Shown here: positions 1-9,300 of the stretch, one piece after another
Layout of the letters: every line of letters begins with the position of its first letter
Numbering within the stretch: the first letter of the stretch is position 1
From: Candidatus Methanogaster sp.
GTDB lineage: Archaea > Halobacteriota > Methanosarcinia > Methanosarcinales > Methanogasteraceae
Direction: 5' to 3'
DNA: 32,961 nt
Assembly: GCA_003194445.1 (NCBI GenBank)
Contig: PQXF01000030.1
Coordinates: forward strand, 1-32,961
Translations under genes and position numbers: made by a program
Notes under the pieces: model-generated
What the model was told of the DNA's origin: nothing
Seen by the model: the letters and a program-made list of their open reading frames with translations, nothing else
The model's database searches: none

Positions 1-127
1 TAACTGAGTGAGCTCATATACTGAAGGTTCAATACAGCATAATCCAAAGTGGTCATTTACTATCACCATGGATATATTTACTTCTGATAGTTAAAAAGTT
101 TCTGATTAGGGGTATTCTATCCTATCA

Positions 128-916
128 CTAGAAAATTGGACAGTGCCACAAATCTGCTATCCCGGCAAATGCTTCCATGAAGTTGCTGTGAATTTCTTCA
201 GAGATGTGACGAGCTTTCACCTCATCTTCCCATCCCGATGACCCCAAAATACGTTGAATATGTTTAATATGGTCATCGGGAATCACATATGATAGTTCAG
301 GGGTTTCTACCCTAACTTTAGGTTTCGAAATTCCCAATGTTGTAGCTATATTGACTACTTGTTCTGAGATTGTCCCAGGAGCAGATTGATAAACCAATCT
401 TCTTAAGCCAAATAATTTTTTGTGGATATCACGATATATATTCGTAATTATCTGACCAGATGTAAGTCCACTAACTTCGATATAAAACCCTACTCCCTCT
501 TTTTCTTCAAATTCTTTAAGTAAATTGAGGGATATTTTGCTTTTACCAGTTCCATAATTACCTATTAAAGCAATATTATATGGATTAACTTTTTTGACTA
601 GGTTTTCGTAGCACAATTCTTGAAGGAGTTGGTATTCATAGGTATCTAATAATGAACTAAAGATCGTATCACGCTCGACAGCCGCAGATTTTAATAGAAC
701 AGGATTCACTTCAAAAAACTCTTTTATATCAATTTCTGGATCGTAATCAGGTTCTATTTTCTCTCCCTTCTCTTCTGCATTTCCAGGATAGTATTGTGGT
801 TTATACACGATCTTTCTCACCTTCTTACCTCGTTCGAGTTTGGAATTTCTTCGTTGTTTTGAACAGTCTATATTGACGTTTTTTAGTAATGTGCTATAAA
901 TGCTCGCATCCCACAT
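128..916 (-). pseudogene. Truncated P-loop ATPase (YobI/KAP/ORC-like N-terminal part)
   Basis: The frame encodes about 262 aa from the ATG at 916; a GTG at 943 is an alternative. The sequence before the ATG is AT-rich and neither start has a clear Shine-Dalgarno. A Walker A motif (ALIGNYGTGKS) is preceded by a segment resembling the entry to STAND/KAP/YobI-type ATPases and followed by a plausible beta strand (VGFYIEVSG). No Walker B, sensor or C-terminal region follows: the frame ends at three closely spaced stops (TAG, TGA, TAG), with no continuation visible in 1-127. Proteins of these classes are usually much longer, so this is probably a remnant. The region is clearly more AT-rich than radA next to it, which suggests an acquired segment. 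The P-loop is certain; the family assignment is a guess. Confidence 0.5.
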
Positions 917-1167
917 TCCAGATCTTTTGTAGAGTGTTATCACAATTAATTTTTTTAAATCTGTTTGCTATGAATAAAATATTAACCCATATCGATATTA
1001 AATAAATAACTTATCTTTAATCAAATAAATTAATGATATGTAAAAATCGTTGAGCATCCTCCTGATGCCACGTTCTTCAAAACGGTGTTAGTAACTCCAT
1101 GGTTCACTTTCACCCCGCTCATGCCAAACGGTTAATACCCTCACAAAGACAGTTTGATCTGATCACC

Positions 1168-2142
1168 ATGAGCGAAATATCCATAGAAGAACTTCCGGGT
1201 GTCGGTCCTGCGACCGCTGAGAAACTGAAGGATGCGGGATTTAATTCAATCGAGGCGATTGCTGTTGCGTCGCCCGCAGAACTTGCAGCAACCGCGGAGA
1301 TCGGGGAATCGACCGCTGTTAAGATCATCGCGGCAGCACGAACCTCTGCCGATGTCGGCGGATTCGAGACAGGAGATGCAATCCTCGAGCGCAGAAAAGA
1401 GATTGGCAAACTCAAGCTCGGATGCACCGAGGTTGACAACATGATGGGCGGGGGATTCGAAACACAGGCGATTACAGAGGTGTATGGCGAGTTTGGTTCC
1501 GGAAAGACGCAGATTGCGCATCAACTCGCAGTAAATGTGCAACTGCCGGTTGGCCTGGGCGGGCTATATGGATCTGTGATCCTGATCGACACAGAGAACA
1601 CATTCCGACCGGACCGGATCACAAGCATGGTAGAGGGTGCGTCAAGGAGATACGAAACCGAGTACGATCCCGAGGACTTCTTAAAAAACATCCATGTTGC
1701 CCGTGCATACAACTCCAACCATCAGGTCCTTCTCATGGACACTGCATCCGAACTTGCGGATTCGCTCCAGGATACTGAGAGGCCGGTACGCCTCCTGATT
1801 GTGGATTCGCTGACAGCGCACTTCCGGGCAGAGTATGTCGGCAGGGGCACGCTTGCTGACCGACAGCAGAAATTAAACAAGCATCTGCATGCCCTCATGC
1901 GATTTGGCGACCTGCACAATGCAATGGTCCTTGTGACCAATCAGGTTATGTCAAAACCGGATGCGTTCTTCGGCGATCCGACAAAACCGATCGGCGGACA
2001 CATTCTCGGGCACACCTCGACATTCCGACTATACTTGCGGAAATCGAAAGGCGACAAGCGAGTTGCAAAACTGGTCGACTCACCCAACCTGCCAGACGGC
2101 GAGGCACTATACACAGTGACATCGGAGGGACTCTTCGATTGA
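1168..2142 (+). CDS. radA: DNA repair and recombination protein RadA
   Basis: RadA is the archaeal RecA/Rad51 recombinase; it forms filaments on ssDNA and catalyses ATP-dependent strand exchange in homologous recombination. The 324-aa product has a helix-hairpin-helix N-terminal domain at about residues 5-60 ([14 protein letters not shown]), Walker A GEFGSGKT at 107-114, Walker [13 protein letters not shown], and the family's C-terminal ATPase core (MVLVTNQV, then [19 protein letters not shown]). Length matches the family. The frame is open upstream to 1099, but the ATG at 1168 gives the standard N-terminus. No Shine-Dalgarno precedes it, and a weak TATA-like GGTTAATACC at 1127-1136 suggests a leaderless or short-leader transcript. 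The next gene overlaps its stop codon, so the two are probably co-transcribed. Confidence 0.97.
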   Translation: MSEISIEELPGVGPATAEKLKDAGFNSIEAIAVASPAELAATAEIGESTAVKIIAAARTSADVGGFETGDAILERRKEIGKLKLGCTEVDNMMGGGFETQAITEVYGEFGSGKTQIAHQLAVNVQLPVGLGGLYGSVILIDTENTFRPDRITSMVEGASRRYETEYDPEDFLKNIHVARAYNSNHQVLLMDTASELADSLQDTERPVRLLIVDSLTAHFRAEYVGRGTLADRQQKLNKHLHALMRFGDLHNAMVLVTNQVMSKPDAFFGDPTKPIGGHILGHTSTFRLYLRKSKGDKRVAKLVDSPNLPDGEALYTVTSEGLFD

Positions 2143-2810
2143 TCGTAAAGGCGATTGCGATCGATATCGATGGCACGCTGACGCACAAGAACCGGAGCAT
2201 CGACTGCCGCGCAGTTGCGTGTCTTCGCTCGCTTGACATCCCGATCGTGCTTGCCACAGGTAATGTGCTCTGCTTTGCAAGGGCGGCAGCGAAACTGATC
2301 GGAACCGACGGGCAGATCATCGCGGAGAACGGCGGTGTGATCTCGCTTGAATACGATGGCACGGAGTACTACGATGGCGATATCGATGCATGTGAGCATG
2401 CGTTTGATGCATTGACGGAACATCTTGGAACGCATATCCAAAAACTCGATTCAGAGTACCGGAAGACCGAGATAGCGCTTCGGAGGAACTTTGATGCTCT
2501 GGATGCGCGGCAGATCGTTGGCGAGGATATTGATGTTGTGGATTCCGGTTACGCCATCCATCTGAAGAGCAAGGATGTGGACAAGGGAACCGGACTCTTC
2601 AGGATAGCTGATCTCATGGGCATCGATGCAAGCGACTTTGCTGCCATAGGGGACTCTGCAAACGATCTGCAACTGCTTGCCGCGGCTGGATTTGGGGTCG
2701 CTGTCGGAAATGCAGATCCTGCGCTTAAGGGCGCTGCCGATCTCGTGACCGCGGCTGAGTATGGTGCAGGCGTCGTCGAGGCGATAGAGTATCTTGCAAG
2801 GTGGATGTAA
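2139..2810 (+). CDS. Phosphoglycolate phosphatase, archaeal HAD type
   Basis: This is a HAD-superfamily (class IIB, Cof-like cap) phosphatase of the archaeal phosphoglycolate phosphatase family. It hydrolyses 2-phosphoglycolate to glycolate in the cytoplasm. Motif I is [10 protein letters not shown] (nucleophile D9, acid D11), motif II is VLATGN near residue 40, and motif IV is [12 protein letters not shown] near residues 168-179. The 223-aa length is typical. The likely start is TTG at 2139, overlapping the radA stop as TTGA, so translation is probably coupled to radA. 2-Phosphoglycolate can arise from repair of oxidative DNA 3'-ends, which would give the pairing with radA a rationale; that is inference. 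The family call is firm; the substrate is inferred from the family. Confidence 0.9.
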   Translation: MIVKAIAIDIDGTLTHKNRSIDCRAVACLRSLDIPIVLATGNVLCFARAAAKLIGTDGQIIAENGGVISLEYDGTEYYDGDIDACEHAFDALTEHLGTHIQKLDSEYRKTEIALRRNFDALDARQIVGEDIDVVDSGYAIHLKSKDVDKGTGLFRIADLMGIDASDFAAIGDSANDLQLLAAAGFGVAVGNADPALKGAADLVTAAEYGAGVVEAIEYLARWM

Positions 2811-3126
2811 AAGGATGCGCCTCTAACGGATCCTGTCCCGCAACAGTCTTCAGAGGCTGTGTCAGCTTGAAAGGTGTTCGATAGAGCGTGGGCTTTCGGA
2901 GTTTTTCACGGTGTCCTGCGAGTTTATCGCGCAAACGTTGCCATGAGCGATTGTTCACAGCAGATTACCACGAATACAACTACAGCACTAACAAACTTTA
3001 TAATCCATGAAGTTCTATATGTTTTAGGGTGTGGTGGAAGTAAAAGCAAAGATATCCTATAGACACTTTCGCAATGAAGTACTTGACGATGGTGGAAAGC
3101 GGTTAGATTGCTGAACAGGACAGGAT
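2811..3126. other. Intergenic gap upstream of the helicase island
   Basis: No convincing gene is seen in these 316 bases. A 62-codon frame at 2874-3062 lacks a ribosome-binding site and protein-like character. A TATA-like stretch, ACTTTATAATCC around 2995-3006, could drive the 3127-12117 operon with a leader of about 100 nt. Base composition falls from GC-rich to more AT-rich here, marking the left edge of the island. Confidence 0.4.
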
Positions 3127-5286
3127 ATGATGAATTATATAAAATGGAACGACCTAATCGCCCGCAAGTTCTTTAATGAAAACATGGCTGGACGGGAAGT
3201 GCTGCTATATGTCAATGAAGACACTATAAATCAGATAGGGGGCGAAGCCGCAGGTGTTGAAGATTTCATGCAGTCTGTTAAAGTCGGTCTGGATTGGGCA
3301 ACAAAGAGCGATATATGCCAAAAGGCTTTACAATCTTATCGTGGCTGGAGAAGCAAACATTTGGAATATCCTCCGTATATTGCATATTTAGCATTTTTCG
3401 TCTTAGCGGCAACCAGAGGCGGGGATTATGATCCAAAAGCTTATTATCCCAAATTCTGGGACTTGTTGGGCGAACCAGATGGTTCAGGAACACCGCTACA
3501 CTTTGACCACATGGTGGAACTGTGGGAAGATCTGGAAAAGTGGTGTACAGAAGACAAACACGAAGAACTGGGTCGTTTCACTGCACGTATACGCGGTGGC
3601 TGGGTTCATGTCGGGCGCCCGTTATCACAGACTCTTCTGTCTGATGATGAGCGGAATTATTTACCTCTGATCTTCAGTGAAGCAGAACTCGACCCGACCG
3701 ATACCCCTTCTGATGCGGTAATCAGGCGAGTTCTATTGAGCTATGGTAAGAATGGACTGGAAAACCGTACATTGAAACTTCTGGACAGCACACAAGGCGA
3801 TAGCATTGAGATGGTGAATGCACTCATCGATCTTGTACTCAACGAACTTGTTGACTGGGATGGGAGTGTTATTTCGTACACCCGATCAGGTTCAGATCAC
3901 ACCCCATCACAAGTGGGACTACGTATCTGTCTCGAACTGAACAGAGTTTCAGGAACAATTGCATCGACTCTCCGACTCAAGACTAACCGTCCATTTCCGG
4001 ATAATGGTCTTGAATTCGAATATGATGGACAAATAGTTTCGTGCAGAGAGACTGTTCCACCAAACTGGTCAACAAAGTTGACGAACACCAACATACAACC
4101 TCCGCGACCATTGGATGCGGCAACAGTGGATTGGTCAGATGTTACAAAGTTTGAGGATACGGAAAACAGATGGAGTGCACGCCTCAAAGGGACTGATGTG
4201 AGGCTTTTTTTGCCGGGAAATAGAGAAGGACTTCAAGGGTGGGTTGAATCACAACGTCTGGAACGAAATTGTAAATTTATGGTAGCGTGCAGCGACAGCA
4301 GGGTGGTGGATGTGCAGCGGTGGGGAACCGACTGCTGCGAAAAATTCGAAGAACAGTCGCTCCAAGGACTCCCCCGTGACTGGTTGCTATTTGAAGGCGG
4401 GAGTGCGCATGAATCCTGCGAGGGTGTTGACGCACTCACGCTTTCCAGTCTGTTGCGTATCCGGCTTCAAGGTGGGATAAAGATTGGACGGGGCAACAGA
4501 TATCTGAAGTTCGGACCTCCGCTAATCGTCATGGAAGGCGGTGACGGCAGTGAGCGTGTCACGCTCAACGGAGATGAACTCAAGCGAGAAAACTTATCTA
4601 TTGCTCGTTGGCACATCTCAGCAGATGCACCAGTTGACTGCCCATTAAATATTGAGGTCTTCAAAGATGGACCGGATCCATTACAGAAACATGTGATAAG
4701 GCTGGAAGAGCCGGAACTTCCAGTATCGTTTAAGGATGCGCCATCGCGGGACAGTTCAGGTCAGATACTGACCGATGATGTTTCCATACCATGCGCCACA
4801 GGGGCAGTTGTTGCTGGCATTGATCCCGCGGCATCCAGTGTTTTTCCGCAGGCGCTCCCCACATATCTATCACATAGAATAGTGTTTTTAGGTTCCAGAC
4901 CTGGTGAAATAGTAGACTGGCCTGATGAGGATCTGCCAGAGGAATGGCAGCCTGTCTGGGCAGTCGCCAAGTCGGGGAAGGATAACTGGACTGTTCATTT
5001 CTGCGGGCATCCGGGAGGTGCAGAAATCGCTCCAGACCCAAACCATGCGCTAAGCGATCGTCAGGCTGTAAAACGGTGGAAGGAAGCAATATGGGTCAGA
5101 CGTAAGAGGACTGACTATCCAGTGCTTCCGAAAATCCGGGCTATATGGACTAAGTGCTTGACGAAAAATAAAGTAACAAAGTTATTCGGTGACCATCCAC
5201 ATCTCTGGCATTCATGTGATTCGTTTATTCGTGATCTACTGATGCTGTTTTTGTCCCGGTTTTATCACGAATGTGTGAATGTGTGA
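3127..5286 (+). CDS. Unrecognised 719-aa protein of Druantia-like locus
   Basis: First gene of a three-gene, same-strand cassette ending in a very large DExH helicase. I do not recognise a named domain with certainty. The protein looks cytoplasmic: no signal peptide and no membrane segments. It has an aromatic-rich N-terminal part (PPYIAYLAFFVLAATRGG near residues 82-99, then a YYPKFWDLLGEP stretch) and a WVHVGRPLSQTLLSDDE motif near 157-173. The central and C-terminal parts are rich in predicted beta structure with many tryptophans. The start is one of two adjacent ATGs (3127 or 3130). By position it could correspond to druF of type II Druantia (remembered order druM-druF-druG-druE), but no methyltransferase is present and this was not tested by alignment. 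The end lies in a short GTGTGAAT repeat. Confidence 0.75.
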   Translation: MMNYIKWNDLIARKFFNENMAGREVLLYVNEDTINQIGGEAAGVEDFMQSVKVGLDWATKSDICQKALQSYRGWRSKHLEYPPYIAYLAFFVLAATRGGDYDPKAYYPKFWDLLGEPDGSGTPLHFDHMVELWEDLEKWCTEDKHEELGRFTARIRGGWVHVGRPLSQTLLSDDERNYLPLIFSEAELDPTDTPSDAVIRRVLLSYGKNGLENRTLKLLDSTQGDSIEMVNALIDLVLNELVDWDGSVISYTRSGSDHTPSQVGLRICLELNRVSGTIASTLRLKTNRPFPDNGLEFEYDGQIVSCRETVPPNWSTKLTNTNIQPPRPLDAATVDWSDVTKFEDTENRWSARLKGTDVRLFLPGNREGLQGWVESQRLERNCKFMVACSDSRVVDVQRWGTDCCEKFEEQSLQGLPRDWLLFEGGSAHESCEGVDALTLSSLLRIRLQGGIKIGRGNRYLKFGPPLIVMEGGDGSERVTLNGDELKRENLSIARWHISADAPVDCPLNIEVFKDGPDPLQKHVIRLEEPELPVSFKDAPSRDSSGQILTDDVSIPCATGAVVAGIDPAASSVFPQALPTYLSHRIVFLGSRPGEIVDWPDEDLPEEWQPVWAVAKSGKDNWTVHFCGHPGGAEIAPDPNHALSDRQAVKRWKEAIWVRRKRTDYPVLPKIRAIWTKCLTKNKVTKLFGDHPHLWHSCDSFIRDLLMLFLSRFYHECVNV

Positions 5287-5331
5287 ATGCCACGTATTTT
5301 GATAGGTTATTTTCTGGCAACCCCTAAGTAC

Positions 5332-5339
5332 AAGGAGGT
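5332..5339 (+). promoter_or_regulatory. Strong Shine-Dalgarno fixing the start at 5348
   Basis: AAGGAGGT lies eight bases before the ATG at 5348. An in-frame TTG at 5339 overlaps this motif and cannot be the start. It is the strongest ribosome-binding site in the island, and implies that the second gene is translated independently of the first. Confidence 0.85.
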
Positions 5340-5347
5340 TGCAAAAC

Positions 5348-6358
5348 ATGTCTAAGTTACTTCTGCAAGCCATCAGCACGAGTGGGCGGATGAGCATAGA
5401 TAAGTTCGATGCTGCCTTTGATACACTGTGCCAGTTACCCGGAATATCGACAAGCGAAGTCGATCTTAATCACGTCCGACGCCAGACTATCCGATATCTG
5501 GACTCGCTGGGTCATTGCGAGTTTGACTTTGATAGGCGCCATGTTTTTGCCTGTCCGCCTGTTCTTGTTGCCCTGCCACCGTATGGTTTGCCCAAAGCGG
5601 TTTTAACAGGTGCCAGGACTCCCTCGATGGTTCAGAAGATGAAAGATTTTGTAAAAGGTAACCGGAACTCTGTTTCACATAGCATCAAATTGCAGAGAAG
5701 TGAGCACCCCCTCCTTCCTCCAGCGATTTACATCGAGGCGGTCGATCACGATCATCTTCGGAAAGTAGCTCAAGCCGCACAGATAGGATGTCATCTAACG
5801 GCATCGGCTGCATGGTCGCTGGTTAATTTTTCGGCAGGAATTGAAAATGTCAGGTATAACTTATCTTATGAGGATAGAGCCGATATCAACTGGCTCAAAC
5901 GAACTTTTTATGCCAATACTCTGACCTTTTCCAAGAACCACAATACTGAAAACGTGCAGGGACTGGTTGAATATACCGATCCCAGGAGCCAGCAGAAACG
6001 TCACTGGATATGGGATGGTAACCGGGCGGCTGAAGCGGATCGGGACTGGGGGAGATATATGATTCTTGCAGACGAAGGGGTGGATGTCTTGCTATATGAC
6101 GAACGGCGCCATCAGCTGGCTGTGCCCGCGTATGTGCCGCTTCCACGCTTTCTGGCAAGAGCTGCTACCCTCTGCACCGGACTGGCTCCGGCACCAGCGC
6201 GCATGGGTGAACAGTCAGTAGGAGGGATGCCTGCTGGACATCCCGTGGATATCTACTGTGCTGTACCCCCGCCTGTCGCCACGATGATTTCAGAGAAACT
6301 ATCGCAAAACCTGATAGACCACAGTACCGTACCTGACAGCCATGGAGTGATCTCATGA
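5348..6358 (+). CDS. Winged-helix-like accessory protein, 336 aa
   Basis: Second gene of the island. The N-terminal ~75 residues (after MSKLLLQAIS) are helical and end in a turn-strand pattern (RYLDSLGHCEFDFDRRHVF) that suggests a winged-helix DNA-binding fold. It is followed by VLVALPPYGLPKAVLTGAR, a motif I associate with accessory proteins beside large defence helicases. The rest has no recognised domain, though W/Y-rich segments such as KRHWIWDGNRAA are visible. No signal peptide or membrane segment. Its stop overlaps the helicase start as ATGA, so it is translationally coupled to it and probably works in the same complex. It could be the druG counterpart of a type II-like Druantia locus, but that rests on order and size only. 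Confidence 0.75.
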   Translation: MSKLLLQAISTSGRMSIDKFDAAFDTLCQLPGISTSEVDLNHVRRQTIRYLDSLGHCEFDFDRRHVFACPPVLVALPPYGLPKAVLTGARTPSMVQKMKDFVKGNRNSVSHSIKLQRSEHPLLPPAIYIEAVDHDHLRKVAQAAQIGCHLTASAAWSLVNFSAGIENVRYNLSYEDRADINWLKRTFYANTLTFSKNHNTENVQGLVEYTDPRSQQKRHWIWDGNRAAEADRDWGRYMILADEGVDVLLYDERRHQLAVPAYVPLPRFLARAATLCTGLAPAPARMGEQSVGGMPAGHPVDIYCAVPPPVATMISEKLSQNLIDHSTVPDSHGVIS

Positions 6359-9300
6359 AAGACCCTGTTGGAGCATTTGATACTATCCGGGATAACTTTA
6401 TCCGGTACATACGGACTGTATTCGGCACCCGTTTTCAGTCCATAGAGGATGAAAGGGAGAAACTGTTGCGAGAGCTCGGGGTCCTGTGTCAGGAACCTTG
6501 GATTGAACCGCTGCCGGCATACCAGATCTTCGGGAAGACTGTCCAGAATTTAACAGAAGAAAACCTCCCCAGTCTCAACGATCAGGAAGTATCCGATTTT
6601 AAGTCGTTGGTTGCATGTGGTCTGTTCGGAGATTATGAACTGTATGGCCACCAGACGGAAATGCTTAAAAGGGTGTTAGAAGGCAGAAACTGTGTGGTTA
6701 CTGCCGGCACCGGTTCAGGTAAGACCGAGGCATTCCTTCTTCCACTATTTGCATACCTTGCACGAGAGTCTTCTGGCTGGGCAGCCCCTGAAACGCCAGA
6801 CCCCCATGTTAATGACTGGTGGAGCGATAGCAAGTGGCAGGAGTCCTGTTGTAATGAACACAACCGGATACAGCGTTCTTACAGAGTTTCTCAGCGGGAA
6901 CACGAGCAGAGGGATGCTGCTGTTCGCGCATTGATTATTTATCCAATGAATGCGCTGGTTGAAGACCAGCTTACCCGCCTCCGCAAAGCTCTCGATTCGG
7001 ATGACGCGAGGGAGTGGTTTCGGCATAACCGGCCGGGGAATAGAATCTACTTCGGACGCTATAATAAGAGCACACCCATCCCGGGACATGAACTCAATAA
7101 GCCGGACAAAAAAGGCAACAGGAGTCCCGATCGGCCGAGAATAGAAAGACTTACTCATATGTTGTGGGATATGGACCGTGACGCAGATGCTGCCAAAAAG
7201 AATAACAAGCCAGATGTCACGTCCTATTTCCCCAAACTTGATGGTGCTGAGATGCGCTCCCGCTGGGACATGCAGGACTCGCCGCCAGATATTCTGATAA
7301 CCAACTTTTCGATGTTGAGTATCATGCTTATGCGTGAGATAGATGATCCTATCTTTGAGAAGACGCGGCAGTGGCTGGCAGGCGGAGAAGATAGAGTATT
7401 TCATTTGATTATTGACGAGCTACACCTCTATAGGGGGACGGCTGGCGCTGAGGTGGCATATCTTTTGAGGTTGCTGCTCCTGCGTCTGGGACTTACACCA
7501 GACCATCTTAAGTTGCGCATCTTAAGCTCCAGCGCCTCGCTGGACCCTGACGATCCTAAAAGCCGTGAATTTCTCCACGATTTCTTCGGTGCTCAAGAAG
7601 ACAGCTTTGAGATAATCCGGGGGAGTCAAACTCATATTCCAGAGAGTACCGGATCTGATTTTTTACCGTCCGAACCGTTCATTACTTTCAGTCAAGATGC
7701 ATCTGGTTTTTCTGATGATGCCTGCCAAAAGGCAGCCGCTTCTCTTGGATACCGGGGAGATATACTATCTGGAAAGTCAGTTCTAAAAGAACAGATGGAA
7801 TCGGAGGGCATGCACCTTGCCGCCAGAATGCGGAAGGCATGTGAGTGTGAGGGGGAAACGCATGCTGTTTCCCTCGATAGTTTTGCAGAGAAACTCTTTG
7901 GAGCAACGATATCAAAAGAAAACAGGAAAAAAGCTGTCCGCGGGCTTCTTGCAGCTCGCAGTATTTGCGATGATGAAGGAGGACAATCATCATTACCGTC
8001 ATTCCGCTTACACTGGTTTTTCCGTAATACCGAAGGGCTGTGGGCATCTACCAAACCGTCTGTAGATGCAGAAGACGGAATACCAGTCGGAAAATTATAT
8101 CCTTCATCGAGAATTGTTACTGAAGAGGGACGTCGAGTTTTGGAACTGCTCTTCTGCGAGCATTGTGGTGCTGTTTACTTCGGGGGAAACAGATTGGATC
8201 TCGGAGAGGGTGTTATTGAAATGCTGCCATCAGATCCAGATATAGAGGGCATACCCGATAGACAGGCTGCACGATTTGTCGAACGCCGCACTTACAAGGA
8301 GTTTGCTGTGTTTTGGCCTGTTGGAAATTCAAAGCTTCACGAGGACGCATCTAACTGGAGCCAACCTGCCCGGGGCGGGGGTGGAGGTAAAAAAGGTCAG
8401 TGGACCCCCGCCAGTCTCGATACGCGTTCCGGGCGAGTAAAGCTGTCACATGAGTCTTGTTTAGAAGATCCAGATAACTGGGTGAAAGGTTATCTCTTTC
8501 AAATTGGCACAAAAAAAGGGAACAAATTCATACCTTTGGTAGATGATGAGCTAGAGTCCTTTACCGCGCTTCCTTCGGTCTGTGCATGCTGTGCAAAAGA
8601 CTACGCCAAAAAACTTACTCGGAGATCGCCTGTACGCGGTTTCAGGACCGGTTTTTCCAAGGTCAGCCAGATACTCACAAAAGAACTGTTCTACCAGTTG
8701 CCTGAAGGGGGGCGCAAACTTGTTACGTTTTCTGACAGCCGCGAAGACGCAGCACAGATCTCCAATGGTGTGGAGCGCAACCACTATTCGGATTTGCTTC
8801 GTGAGTCTGTGATACACGAACTACTCATGGCAACACTGGGCGAACCTCAATTGCTCGATGATATTGAACAGAACCGTACCACACACGGTTCTCTTGCAAC
8901 AGAATATATTAAAGAAACACATGGGGCTGATACTGCGATCCGTGGAGATGTTGAATTAGTCAGAGGTGGCATCTCTGCCGAACTTCCTGAACGTGCCAAC
9001 GTAGTTCTGCAACAGGCTTTGGATGACGCTGAACAAAGACTTAACATCATCAGGCAGCGAGGGACGTCGCGGGTTGTCCGTGTAAGCGACTTGATCTATC
9101 CGCCGGAAGGAAATACTACTGAATGTGGGAGGGTTATCAGCAGACTTCTTGGTACCGGAGTCAATCCTGCTGGAAATGACCTCGATGCACAGGATTTCAA
9201 ATGGGAGGGGGGCTGGCACCACTGGACTGAACTTTTCGATTTTACAGAAAAGAGATGGAAAGACGGGCTTCCACCTGATACAGAACTTGCCAAGAATATA

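Noticed and set aside
2874-3062. 62-codon plus-strand frame between the phosphatase and the island
   Set aside because: No ribosome-binding site and no plausible protein features.
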